The notes under the pieces are model-generated. The model ran no database searches, was not told where the DNA came from, and saw only the letters and a program-made list of their open reading frames with translations. From Nocardia mangyaensis (GTDB taxonomy: Bacteria > Actinomycetota > Actinomycetes > Mycobacteriales > Mycobacteriaceae): a stretch of DNA of 64,000 nucleotides. Below, piece after piece: positions 48,133 through 55,933 of the stretch (its first letter is position 1; the number at the start of each line of letters is the position of its first letter). Location: positions 4,712,001-4,776,000 of the forward strand of contig NZ_CP018082.1 of the NCBI RefSeq assembly GCF_001886715.1, in the 5' to 3' direction. A program made the position numbers and the translations under genes.

Positions 48133-48150
48133 AGTTTCGTCGTAGATAGT
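48131..48150. promoter_or_regulatory. MarR operator candidate in the marR/LLM divergent region
   Basis: ATAGTTTCGT (48131-48140) is followed by TAGATAGT (48143-48150), the same two words as at 47611-47623, and then CTGCTAC. It covers the start region of the MarR gene, fitting autorepression. Confidence 0.45.
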
Positions 48151-48240
48151 CTGCTACCAGCCACAATGACACGGGGAATCATTTCGGACCACGGTCCGTT
48201 TATGCGGTGGAGTAGACCGACTCCCAGAAACGAGGTTCAC

Positions 48241-49251
48241 ATGGAACTGGGGCTGACCACCTTCGCCGAGCTGTACCCGACCGGCGATCGGCCCGCGCCG
48301 ACCGCCGCCCAACGCCTGCGCCAGGTGGTCGCCGAGGCCGTCGCGACCGAGGCGGCGGGATTGGACGTCTACGGCGTCGGCGAACACCATCGCGAGGATT
48401 TCGCCGCGTCCTCCCCCGCTGTCGTCTTGGCCGCCGCCGCGGCCCGGACCGAACGCATCCAGTTGACCAGCGCGGTCACCGTGCTCAGCTCCGACGATCC
48501 AGTTCGGGTCTTTCAGGACTTCGCCACGCTGGACGGGCTGTCGAACGGTCGCGCCGAGCTGATGGCCGGTCGCGGGTCGTTCACCGAGTCGTTCCCGCTG
48601 TTCGGCTACGACCTGGCCGACTACGACGCGCTGTTCGAGGAGAAGCTGGCCCTGCTGCTGCACTTGCGCGGCGATGATCCGGTGACCTGGTCGGGCCGGT
48701 TCCGTGCACCGCTGCGCGATGTCACAGTCTATCCGCGCACCGACGACCGGCCGTTGCCGGTGTGGATCGCGGTCGGCGGGAGCCCGGAATCGGTGATCCG
48801 CGCGGGCCTGCTCGGCCTGCCGTTGGCCATCGCGATCATCGGCGGCCAGCCCGCCCGGTTCAAGCCGCTGGTCGAGCTGTATCACCGCGCGCTGGCCGAG
48901 GGCGGTCACGACAAGCAGCCGGTGGCAGTGCACGCGCACGGGTATGTTGCCGATTCCGACGAGCAGGCCGTGGCCGATTTCTTCGCGCCCTACGCGCTGG
49001 CCATGTCGGTCATCGGGCGCGAACGCGGCTGGGGTCCGATGACCCACGCGCAGTTCGACGCCCTGCGCTCGCCGGGGGGTTCGCTGTTCGTCGGCACGCC
49101 CGACCACGTAGCGGGCAAGATCGCCGAGGTGCGCGACGATCTCGGGCTCGACCGCTTCATGCTGCACACCAGCGTCGGCACGCTGCCGCCGGAACAGGTG
49201 CTGCACAGCATCGACCTGCTGGGTACGAAGGTGGCCCCGCAGGTGAGGTGA
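48241..49251 (+). CDS. LLM-class (luciferase-like) flavin-dependent oxidoreductase
   Basis: 336-residue luciferase-like monooxygenase (FMN/F420 TIM barrel). It has VYGVGEHHREDFAASSPAVVLAAAA (about 42-66), RAELMAGRGSFTESFPLFGYD (about 105-125, the GRG phosphate site) and PVWIAVGGSPESV (about 173-185). The substrate is unknown. It is divergent from marR across about 110 bases. The start ATG follows an AACGAGG ribosome binding site. Confidence 0.9.
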   Translation: MELGLTTFAELYPTGDRPAPTAAQRLRQVVAEAVATEAAGLDVYGVGEHHREDFAASSPAVVLAAAAARTERIQLTSAVTVLSSDDPVRVFQDFATLDGLSNGRAELMAGRGSFTESFPLFGYDLADYDALFEEKLALLLHLRGDDPVTWSGRFRAPLRDVTVYPRTDDRPLPVWIAVGGSPESVIRAGLLGLPLAIAIIGGQPARFKPLVELYHRALAEGGHDKQPVAVHAHGYVADSDEQAVADFFAPYALAMSVIGRERGWGPMTHAQFDALRSPGGSLFVGTPDHVAGKIAEVRDDLGLDRFMLHTSVGTLPPEQVLHSIDLLGTKVAPQVR

Positions 49252-49263
49252 TGGGTGATGGCG

Positions 49264-49294
49264 CCTCGCACGGCTGATCTTTCGCCGTGCGAGG
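49264..49294. terminator. Bidirectional hairpin terminator
   Basis: CCTCGCACGGC (49264-49274) pairs perfectly with GCCGTGCGAGG (49284-49294) around a 9-base loop, between the convergent LLM and DUF4126 genes. Confidence 0.8.
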
Positions 49295-49322
49295 GCGCGA
49301 CCGAACCTCGGGTTCGCGCGGC

Positions 49323-49931
49323 CTATTCCAGTGCCGGGTCTCGGCCGGCACGGTGGGCGGCGCGGCGCTCACTTCTCCGGCGGCGGTAGCGGCGAATTCT
49401 GTTGGCACACAGGTAGACCACCCACAGTCCGATCGCCAACGCGATCGCGGCGATCACGGCCGCCAAGATCGGGAAGAACACGGCCAGGGTGATGACGCCG
49501 GCGACACCGAGGTCCTCCACCGTGCTCAGCGCGATGTTGGTGACCGGCTCCGGCGAGGTGTTGACCGCCATCCTGGTGCCCGCCTTGACGACATGGCTGA
49601 GCAGCGCTGTGGTGCCGCCGACCGCCGCGGCGAACAAGGTCGGCAGCGAATCGTCCTGCCCCGCGATCAATGCCGACACCACCGCACCCGAGGCGGGCCG
49701 GACCACCGTGTGCATCGCATCCCAGAACGAGTCCAGATAGGGGATCTTGTCGGCGACCGCCTCGATGAGGAACAGCACCCCCGCCGCGACCAGCACATCG
49801 GTGCGTTCGAGACCGGCGGGCACATCATCGGCCCACCCGATCCGTCCGAACACCCCGAGCAGGAACACCACCGCATACGCGTTGATCCCGCTGGCCCAGC
49901 CCGCGGTGAAGATCAGAGGCAGCACCGACAC
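49323..49931 (-). CDS. DUF4126 membrane protein
   Basis: 202-residue DUF4126 protein with about five membrane segments: N-terminal IFTAGWASGINAYAVVFLLG, an amphipathic DKIPYLDSFWDAMHTVVRPASGA stretch (about 62-84) that is the family signature, then three hydrophobic spans. It ends with a very basic tail (RIRRYRRRRSERR). The function is unknown. Confidence 0.9.
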   Translation of the reverse strand: MSVLPLIFTAGWASGINAYAVVFLLGVFGRIGWADDVPAGLERTDVLVAAGVLFLIEAVADKIPYLDSFWDAMHTVVRPASGAVVSALIAGQDDSLPTLFAAAVGGTTALLSHVVKAGTRMAVNTSPEPVTNIALSTVEDLGVAGVITLAVFFPILAAVIAAIALAIGLWVVYLCANRIRRYRRRRSERRAAHRAGRDPALE

Positions 49932-50219
49932 GCGCCCAGCCTAAGCCGTCCACCGACGCGCCGCGCTCGCGCGCCAACCTCGACATGCACCTGCACGCCA
50001 GTATCCGAGGCGACCGAGCCTGACCGTGGGAGCCGAAATGCTCGATGGCAAATCGCTGTTCGAACCTCCCAACGGCACCACAGGACAGCACATAGATCGA
50101 ATGAACAGCCTGTTCAGAGCCCTGTCCAGGCGGATGTGAATCCGCCGCCACGAGTGGCCTGAGTAACATTCTCGATCTCCTGGCGATCTTTCAGACAACA
50201 CCGATTCAGGAGGTTCGAC

Positions 50220-50537
50220 ATGCTTTCTGCGAAGAGACTCGCCGCCAGCGCCGCTGTTGCCGCCGCCACCGCTTCCGCCGTGATCGCCGGCGGCGGCGTA
50301 GCCCAGGCCGACGTACCGGTGTGGGAGGCCAACTGTCACGTGTACAACATCTTCAACACCGGTGGGATGTCCACCTGCGAGCGGCCGACCTGGCACCAGG
50401 TGAAGCTCACCTGCGTCGCCTGGCCTGTCCCGTTCGTCTACTGGAAGTATGGCCCCGCGCAGTACGGCCAGGGCCAGTCCTGGGCCAGTTGCGATTCCCT
50501 CAACGCGCTGGTGGGCATCGAGGTCATCCAGGCGTAG
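50220..50537 (+). CDS. Small secreted Cys-containing protein
   Basis: 105 residues. A signal peptide (about 1-29, ending AQA before DVPVWEAN) leaves a roughly 75-residue mature protein with four cysteines (about 39, 53, 65 and 91), probably two disulfides. It resembles the small secreted proteins that Nocardia and Rhodococcus have in many copies. The AGGAGG Shine-Dalgarno is optimal, and TAACAT at 50164-50169 is a plausible -10. The function is unknown. Confidence 0.85.
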   Translation: MLSAKRLAASAAVAAATASAVIAGGGVAQADVPVWEANCHVYNIFNTGGMSTCERPTWHQVKLTCVAWPVPFVYWKYGPAQYGQGQSWASCDSLNALVGIEVIQA

Positions 50538-50554
50538 TTCGGTTCGGCGTGGCC

Positions 50555-50580
50555 CCCGCTGTCCGGCTCCGGACAGCGGG
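50555..50580. terminator. Bidirectional hairpin terminator at arsenic island edge
   Basis: CCCGCTGTCCGG (50555-50566) and CCGGACAGCGGG (50569-50580) are perfect 12-base arms separated by CT. It ends both the small secreted gene and the convergent arsA operon. Confidence 0.82.
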
Positions 50581-50597
50581 ATGGTGCGCCCCAGCGG

Positions 50598-52373
50598 TCA
50601 ATCGGCTGGCGACACGGCGACCTCGCCGGACAGCAGCGCCAGTCGATCCGCGCCGGTCGGCTCGGTACTCGCCATCGCAACGATCGCGTATCGGCTGCTG
50701 TATCGCGATGCCACAGCCTCGATATGGGCCACTTCGGTCGCCGCACGGGCGCGCAGCAACGCGTTGGTGGGGTGCGCTGCGGCGAGGGAGTTGTTGAGGA
50801 CCCAGGCCCACGGGGTGATGGCGGCACGTTCCAGGTCCGCGCAGAGTTCGACGGATTCGACGATCGGCGTCGACTCCGGTGCGGTGACGATGAGGATCTT
50901 GGTGTGCGCGGGGTCCTGAAGCCGCATGAGCGGGGTGGTGAAACCGCCGTCGGCGCCGAGGTTGCGGCTGATCTCGCGGTGGTAGGCACCGGTGGCGTCG
51001 AGCAGCAGCAGGGTGTGCCCGGTCGGGGCGGTGTCGACGACGACGAAACGGCGTCGGGATTCGTGGACCAGGCGTGAAAACGCTTGGAACACCGCGACTT
51101 CCTCGGTGCAGGGCGAGCGGAGGTCTTCCGCGAGGGCGGCCCGCCCCTGCGCGTCGAGGTCGGCGCCGCGGGAGCGCAGGATCCGCTGCCGGTACTGCTC
51201 GGTCGCCTCGACGGGGTCGATGCGCGAGAGCCGCATGGTGGCGGGGCCTTCGCCGAGGGTGTCGGCCAGGTGCGCGGCGGGATCGGTGGTGCTCAGATGT
51301 ACCTCGTGGCCGCGGGTGGCCAAGGCGGTCGCGATCGCGGCGGCGATGGTGGTTTTGCCGACGCCGCCTTTGCCCATGCACATGATCAGACCGTGGCCGT
51401 CGAGAGCCAGCTCATCGATCAGAGCCGACAAGGGGGCTGGTTCGATGTGCGCGTCACCCGCGTCGGATACCTCGGAAAGTGTTGTGCTGGAGTCGAATAG
51501 CGCGCTCAGGGCCGTCACCCCGACCATCTCGACAGACTTGAGCGGGATCCGGTCGCACGGCAACTCGGCCAGCGACCTGGGCATCGACGCGATCGCAGCA
51601 TTCTCGCGGCGGGTGATCGCCACCGCGAGCGCGTCTGTATCCGACTGTGACAGCACGGCATTGATGATCAGGTGCCCGGCTGTGACACCGATGTCGGCGA
51701 GCTCGTCGTAGGTTCTGGCCACCTCGCGCAGCGCCGCGTCCTGAGCGCGAGCCACCAGGACCAGGCGGGTGAGCTTGGGGTCGGTCAAGGTGCGCACCGC
51801 CGCCGCATAGGTTTCCCGTTGCGCGTCCAGTCCGGACAGCGGCCCCAGACAGGAGGCGTCGCCGCTGCCCTGCAAATACTCGGTCCACGCTCCCGGCAGT
51901 TGCAGCAACCGGATCGTGTGGCCGGTGGGCGCGGTGTCGAAGACGATGTGGTCGAACTCCGCCAGGTGGGTGGCCGCCGGGTCGAGCAGCGCGGTGAACT
52001 CGTTGAACGAGGCGATCTCGGTGGTGCACGAGCCGGACAGCTGCTCGGTGATCGTGTCGATCTCGGCGGCGGGCAGCAGCCCGCGTACCGGTCCGATGAT
52101 CCGTTCGCGGTAGGCGGCGGCCACCTGGTGCGGGTCGATCTCGAGTGCCGACAGGCCGGTCACCGCGGGAATCGCGGTGACCGACGCGCCGATGGTCGTG
52201 TCGAAGACATGGCCGATGTTGGAGGCCGGATCGGTGCTGACCAGCAGCACCCTGGCACCGCCACGCGCGAGCGCGATCGCCGATGCGCAGGCGACCGAGG
52301 TCTTGCCGACTCCACCCTTTCCGGTGAAGAACACACAGCGCGGGGCATCGGTCAGGAAGGCGGGAGTGTCCAC
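50598..52373 (-). CDS. arsA: Arsenical pump-driving ATPase ArsA
   Basis: 591-residue pseudodimeric ATPase. The first P-loop is GKGGVGKTS (residues about 18-26) and the second GKGGVGKTT (about 330). Each half has the signature DTAPTGHT (about 135 and about 450). It energises arsenite efflux, usually with ArsB or Acr3. The C-x-x-x metal-site cysteines lie in the linker and halves (for example GSCTTE and SPCTEE). I chose the GTG at 52373, 5 bases after the arsD stop. It is last in arsR-acr3-arsC-arsC-arsC-arsD-arsA. Confidence 0.93.
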   Translation of the reverse strand: MDTPAFLTDAPRCVFFTGKGGVGKTSVACASAIALARGGARVLLVSTDPASNIGHVFDTTIGASVTAIPAVTGLSALEIDPHQVAAAYRERIIGPVRGLLPAAEIDTITEQLSGSCTTEIASFNEFTALLDPAATHLAEFDHIVFDTAPTGHTIRLLQLPGAWTEYLQGSGDASCLGPLSGLDAQRETYAAAVRTLTDPKLTRLVLVARAQDAALREVARTYDELADIGVTAGHLIINAVLSQSDTDALAVAITRRENAAIASMPRSLAELPCDRIPLKSVEMVGVTALSALFDSSTTLSEVSDAGDAHIEPAPLSALIDELALDGHGLIMCMGKGGVGKTTIAAAIATALATRGHEVHLSTTDPAAHLADTLGEGPATMRLSRIDPVEATEQYRQRILRSRGADLDAQGRAALAEDLRSPCTEEVAVFQAFSRLVHESRRRFVVVDTAPTGHTLLLLDATGAYHREISRNLGADGGFTTPLMRLQDPAHTKILIVTAPESTPIVESVELCADLERAAITPWAWVLNNSLAAAHPTNALLRARAATEVAHIEAVASRYSSRYAIVAMASTEPTGADRLALLSGEVAVSPAD

Positions 52374-52378
52374 GGTGA

Positions 52379-52765
52379 TCAGCAGCAGCCGGGTCCGCTG
52401 CAGCTGTCTTTGCCGGTGTCGAGCAACGTCATGCTCTTCGCCGCCGGGCTCACCGCAGGGGTGCGCGACCACAGGGTGATCTCGTCGCGGGTCGGATAGC
52501 GACCGGTCAGTGTGGTGACCCCGTCGACCAGGATCAGCGGAAGCCCTTGTGAGCCTGCGACTTCGAGAAAGCTACGGACGGTGTCGTTGCCCGCGAAAGC
52601 GAGGGGTTCCGAGGCCATGTTGAACCGGGTGATGTCACCGCCCTGGCCGCGCAGCCAGTCCAGATCGGCGGAGAAACTCACCAGGGCTTGGTCGACGTCG
52701 GGTCCGCACACACCGGTGTTGCAGCACAGCGCGGGCTCGTAGACTTCGATCTTGCTCATCAACAT
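52379..52765 (-). CDS. arsD: Arsenite chaperone ArsD
   Basis: 128-residue ArsD, which carries As(III) to ArsA. The conserved metal-binding triad is in ALCCNTGVCG (Cys pair about 14-15 and Cys20), and a second Cys pair ends the protein (GPGCC). The middle follows the family (DITRFNMASEPLAF, LPLILVDG). The start at 52765 may be internal, with an ATG two codons later as alternative. It is directly upstream of arsA. Confidence 0.93.
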   Translation of the reverse strand: MLMSKIEVYEPALCCNTGVCGPDVDQALVSFSADLDWLRGQGGDITRFNMASEPLAFAGNDTVRSFLEVAGSQGLPLILVDGVTTLTGRYPTRDEITLWSRTPAVSPAAKSMTLLDTGKDSCSGPGCC

Positions 52766-52792
52766 GTCGCTTTCTCGAGTTGGGGCGGGTTG

Positions 52793-53203
52793 TCAGGTGC
52801 GGGCGGGGAGTAGTTCGGCGATCAGTTCCTCGATGCGCTTTCTGATCTCGTCGCGGATCGGGCGCACCGATTCCACGCCTTTGCCCGCCGGGTCTTCGAG
52901 CTTCCAGTCGCGGTAGTCCACGCCGGGGAAGTACGGGCAGGCGTCGCCGCATCCCATGGTGATCACCACCGAGGAGGTCTCCACGGCGTCGGTGGTGAGG
53001 ATCTTGGGTGACTGGGCGGTGATGTCGATGCCGAGTTCGGCCATCGCCTCGACCGCGGCCGGATTCAGGGCATTGCCGGGTGCGCTGCCCGCGGAGCGGA
53101 CCTCGATGTCCTCGCCCGCGAGGTGGGTCAGGAAGCCTTGGGCCATCTGGGAGCGTCCGGCGTTGTGGACACAGACGAAGAGCACGCTGGGCTTGGTCGT
53201 CAT
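52793..53203 (-). CDS. arsC: Arsenate reductase, LMW-PTP fold, paralogue 3
   Basis: 136-residue arsenate reductase of the low-molecular-weight phosphatase fold. The P-loop CVHNAGRSQMA (Cys about 11) has the CX5R form, and MGCGDACPYFPG provides the thiol pair region (about 83-94) used in thioredoxin- or mycothiol-coupled recycling. It reduces As(V) to As(III) for export by Acr3. It has GGGAGG before the ATG. Which reductant it uses is inference. Confidence 0.9.
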   Translation of the reverse strand: MTTKPSVLFVCVHNAGRSQMAQGFLTHLAGEDIEVRSAGSAPGNALNPAAVEAMAELGIDITAQSPKILTTDAVETSSVVITMGCGDACPYFPGVDYRDWKLEDPAGKGVESVRPIRDEIRKRIEELIAELLPART

Positions 53204-53229
53204 GGGAGGCAAGGCCTTTCGGTGGTGGG

Positions 53230-53901
53230 TCAGCTGGTGGGGATGTCGAGTTCGGCGAGCAGGTGCCGGACCCGGGTTTCGATGTCGTCGCGGATCGGGC
53301 GCACAGCGGCAACATCGTGGCCGGCGGGGTCGTCGAGTTGCCATTCCTCGTAGCGGTGGCCCGGGTACAGCGGGCAGGCGTCACCGCAGCCCATGGTGAT
53401 GATGACGTCGGCGGCTTGGAGGATCTCTTCGGTCCATGGCTTGGGGAATTCCCCGGTGATGTCGATGCCGACCTCGGCCATCGCGGCGACCGCGGCGGGG
53501 TTGATCTCGTCGCCGGGTTCGGAACCACCCGACCAGGCCACCGCGTTGTCACCGGCCAGGTGAGTGAAGTAGCCGAGCGCCATCTGCGAGCGCCCGGCGT
53601 TGTGGGTGCACAGGAACAGCACGGTCGGTTTGCCGGTGTTGGCTTTGCCTTCGACGCGGGCCAAGGCGACCAGGCGCTGGCGGGCGAACCGTTCGGCCAG
53701 CAGCGGCAGGTAGTTCACCACGGTGGCGCGACCGGCGAACTGGTCATAAGAGGAATACAGGAACCGTTCGATCGTCTCGACGCCGAACGCCGTCTCGAAC
53801 TCGCGTTGTAGCCGGGTCGCGGCAGTCTTGAGAGCGTGCTTCTGATCGAGGGTGAGGGTGCTGCGCACAGCGTGTGCGTGGTCTACCGGGCTGTCGGTCA
53901 T
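53230..53901 (-). CDS. arsC: Arsenate reductase with N-terminal three-helix domain, paralogue 2
   Basis: 223 residues. The first about 90 form an N-terminal helical bundle (LYSSYDQFAGRATVVNYLPLLAERFARQRL is its best-conserved part), typical of actinobacterial two-domain ArsC proteins. The C-terminal LMW-PTP fold carries CTHNAGRSQMA (about 98-108) and MGCGDACPLYPG. The helical domain probably mediates dimerisation. Its ATG overlaps the upstream arsC stop (ATGA). It shares the terminal DWxxLDDPAG-like region with paralogue 3. Confidence 0.9.
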   Translation of the reverse strand: MTDSPVDHAHAVRSTLTLDQKHALKTAATRLQREFETAFGVETIERFLYSSYDQFAGRATVVNYLPLLAERFARQRLVALARVEGKANTGKPTVLFLCTHNAGRSQMALGYFTHLAGDNAVAWSGGSEPGDEINPAAVAAMAEVGIDITGEFPKPWTEEILQAADVIITMGCGDACPLYPGHRYEEWQLDDPAGHDVAAVRPIRDDIETRVRHLLAELDIPTS

Positions 53902-54344
53902 TGACGATGTCCCTTTGTCGGGTCCGATGGTTCTGAGGTGGTGAGTTCGGTCAGCAGGTGTCGCACGTGATCGTGGATGTCGTCGCGTACCAGGCGCATG
54001 CGTTCGATGCCGTCGATTCCGCGTTCGGAGGGTTCGTCGGTGTCCCAGTTGATGATTCGGACACCGGGGACGGGTTCGACCCGAGCTTCGCGCCCCAGGG
54101 TGACCACCACGTCGATGGTGGGGAGCAGGTCGGGATCGATGGGTTTGGGCTTTTCGTCAGCGAGGTCGATGCCCAGTTCGTCGAGCGAGGCCACCGACAG
54201 CTCGTTCAACGCGGTGCCGGGGCGGGTACCCGCGGAGTGCACCTGGACTCGGTCACCGGCGAGATGGCGCATCAGTCCGGCGGCCATCTGCGACTTTCCG
54301 CCGTTCTTCACGCAGACGAACAGCACCGAGGGCTTGTCGCTCAC
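53898..54344 (-). CDS. arsC: Arsenate reductase/LMW phosphatase-like, paralogue 1
   Basis: 148-residue LMW-PTP-fold protein at the start of the arsC trio, similar to actinobacterial mycothiol-linked arsenate reductases. Its P-loop reads CVKNGGKSQMA, so the usual Arg of CX5R is Lys, and the second Cys motif (MGCGDAC) of the other two is absent (VVTLGREARVE instead). It may use mycothiol rather than an internal thiol relay. GTG start overlaps the acr3 stop (GTGA). Confidence 0.85.
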   Translation of the reverse strand: MSDKPSVLFVCVKNGGKSQMAAGLMRHLAGDRVQVHSAGTRPGTALNELSVASLDELGIDLADEKPKPIDPDLLPTIDVVVTLGREARVEPVPGVRIINWDTDEPSERGIDGIERMRLVRDDIHDHVRHLLTELTTSEPSDPTKGHRQ

Positions 54345-55456
54345 CGGGCGTCCTCCGCGGTCGTGACAGCCGGGCTCGGTGCCGAAACGACGGCACTGTG
54401 GAAACGTTTGCGCAGCGCGAGTGATACGTACACCAAGCCGACCAGCACCGGAACCTCGATCAGCGGACCGACGACACCCGCCAAGGCTTCACCGGAGGTC
54501 GCACCGTAGGTGGCGATCGCGACAGCGATCGCGAGCTCGAAGTTGTTGCCCGCTGCCGTGAACGCCAGCGTCGTGGTCCGCGCGTAGCCCAGGCCCATGA
54601 CAGCGCCGAGGGCGTAGCCACCGCCCCACATGACGGCGAAGTACACCAGCAGCGGTAGGGCGATCCGGGCGACGTCGAGGGGGTGGGAGGTGATCTGGTC
54701 ACCTTGCAGGGCGAACAGGACCACGATCGTGAACAACAGCCCATACAGCGCCCACGGGCCGATGATGGGAAGGAATTTCTCCTCGTACCACTGGCGACCT
54801 TTGGCGCGTTCGCCGAAGCGGCGGGTGAGGTAACCGGCCAGCAGCGGGATGCCCAAGAAGATCAGGACCGATTTCGCGATCTGCCAGGGAGAGACATCGA
54901 TCGTGGTCTGTTCCAGGCCCAGCCAGCCGGGCAGTACCGAGAGGTAGAACCAGCCGAGCACGGCGAACATGAACACCTGGAATACCGAGTTCAGCGCGAC
55001 CAGCACTGCGGCGGCGTCGCGGTCACCGCAGGCCAGGTCGTTCCAGATGATGACCATCGCGATGCAGCGCGCCAGACCGACGATGATCAGACCGGTGCGG
55101 TACTCGGGCAGGTCGGGCAGGAAGATCCAGGCCAGCGCGAACATCAGCGCCGGGCCGAGCACCCAGTTCAGGACCAGCGAACCGATCAGGAGCTTGCGGT
55201 CGCCGGTGACGGAGTCGAGGCGGTCGTAGCGGACCTTGGCCAGCACCGGGTACATCATGATCAACAGACCGAGCGCGATCGGCAGGGAGATGCCGTCGAG
55301 CTCGATCGTGCCGAGGGCGTCACCGAGGCCGGGGATCATGCGCCCCAACAGGATTCCGGCCAGCATCGCCACGCCGATCCATACCGGGAGGAAGCGGTCG
55401 AGGGTCGACAGTTTGCCGACGACGGGCGGGTGCTCGGTCGTGGTGGTCGCGCTCAT
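54341..55456 (-). CDS. acr3: Arsenite efflux permease Acr3
   Basis: 371-residue Acr3-family As(III)/H+ antiporter with about ten membrane segments. Family landmarks include the conserved Cys in GLARCIAMVIIWNDLACGD (about 140-158), NSVFQVF, and AGNNFELAIAVAIATYGATSGEALAGVVGPLIEVP-like C-terminal segments (about 298-332). It exports As(III) produced by the downstream reductases, helped by ArsA/ArsD. It overlaps arsR (ATGA) and the first arsC (GTGA). Confidence 0.95.
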   Translation of the reverse strand: MSATTTTEHPPVVGKLSTLDRFLPVWIGVAMLAGILLGRMIPGLGDALGTIELDGISLPIALGLLIMMYPVLAKVRYDRLDSVTGDRKLLIGSLVLNWVLGPALMFALAWIFLPDLPEYRTGLIIVGLARCIAMVIIWNDLACGDRDAAAVLVALNSVFQVFMFAVLGWFYLSVLPGWLGLEQTTIDVSPWQIAKSVLIFLGIPLLAGYLTRRFGERAKGRQWYEEKFLPIIGPWALYGLLFTIVVLFALQGDQITSHPLDVARIALPLLVYFAVMWGGGYALGAVMGLGYARTTTLAFTAAGNNFELAIAVAIATYGATSGEALAGVVGPLIEVPVLVGLVYVSLALRKRFHSAVVSAPSPAVTTAEDAR

Positions 55457-55815
55457 GCGTGCACGCTCTCGGTGATCAGCGCACTGGACACGCGGGCGAA
55501 TGCTTCGGGCACGACGCGGTAGTACACCCACGATGCGCGGCGCTCGCTGGTGAGCAGGCCTGCTTCGCGCAGCACTTTGAGGTGGTGCGAGATGGTCGGC
55601 TGGCTGACCTCGACACCGTCGGAGATGTCGCACACGCACGCTTCCCCACCGGCTCGGCTCGCGACCAGCGAGAACAGTCGCAGGCGCACCGGATCCGCCA
55701 GCGCCTTGAACACGGCGGCGAGTTCCACGGCTTCCGTGGGGGTCAGCGGGTCACGGACGACCGGGTCGGCGGCGCAGGCCGCGACCGGTGTCAGGTTCAG
55801 CTCCGACTTCGACAT
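55453..55815 (-). CDS. arsR: ArsR-type As(III)-responsive repressor
   Basis: 120-residue ArsR/SmtB regulator. The metal-binding site is in EACVCDI (two Cys, about 57-59) near the DNA-binding helix, and further cysteines occur near the N-terminus (VAACAAD). The recognition region is VSQPTISHHLKVLREAGLL. It heads the ars operon and probably binds the operator-like repeat at 55824-55839 immediately upstream. AGGA precedes the ATG. Confidence 0.92.
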   Translation of the reverse strand: MSKSELNLTPVAACAADPVVRDPLTPTEAVELAAVFKALADPVRLRLFSLVASRAGGEACVCDISDGVEVSQPTISHHLKVLREAGLLTSERRASWVYYRVVPEAFARVSSALITESVHA

Positions 55816-55823
55816 TCCTCGAT

Positions 55824-55839
55824 ATTGACGTATGTCGAA
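55824..55839. promoter_or_regulatory. Ars operator candidate O1, upstream of arsR
   Basis: ATTGACGTATGTCGAA fits ATYGA-N5-GTCGAW, shared with two sites at 56839-56854 and 56872-56887. A looser ATTGA ... TCAAT repeat overlaps at 55824-55844. Placement just upstream of arsR fits autoregulation. Confidence 0.55.
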
Positions 55840-55933
55840 TCAATGCGCAAGCAAACGTACGGTGAACGGCCGGGAACCACGATCGTGCGGCGTCACGATA
55901 TACGGCCACGCCCCCACCGCCGCCCCGGCAGCG

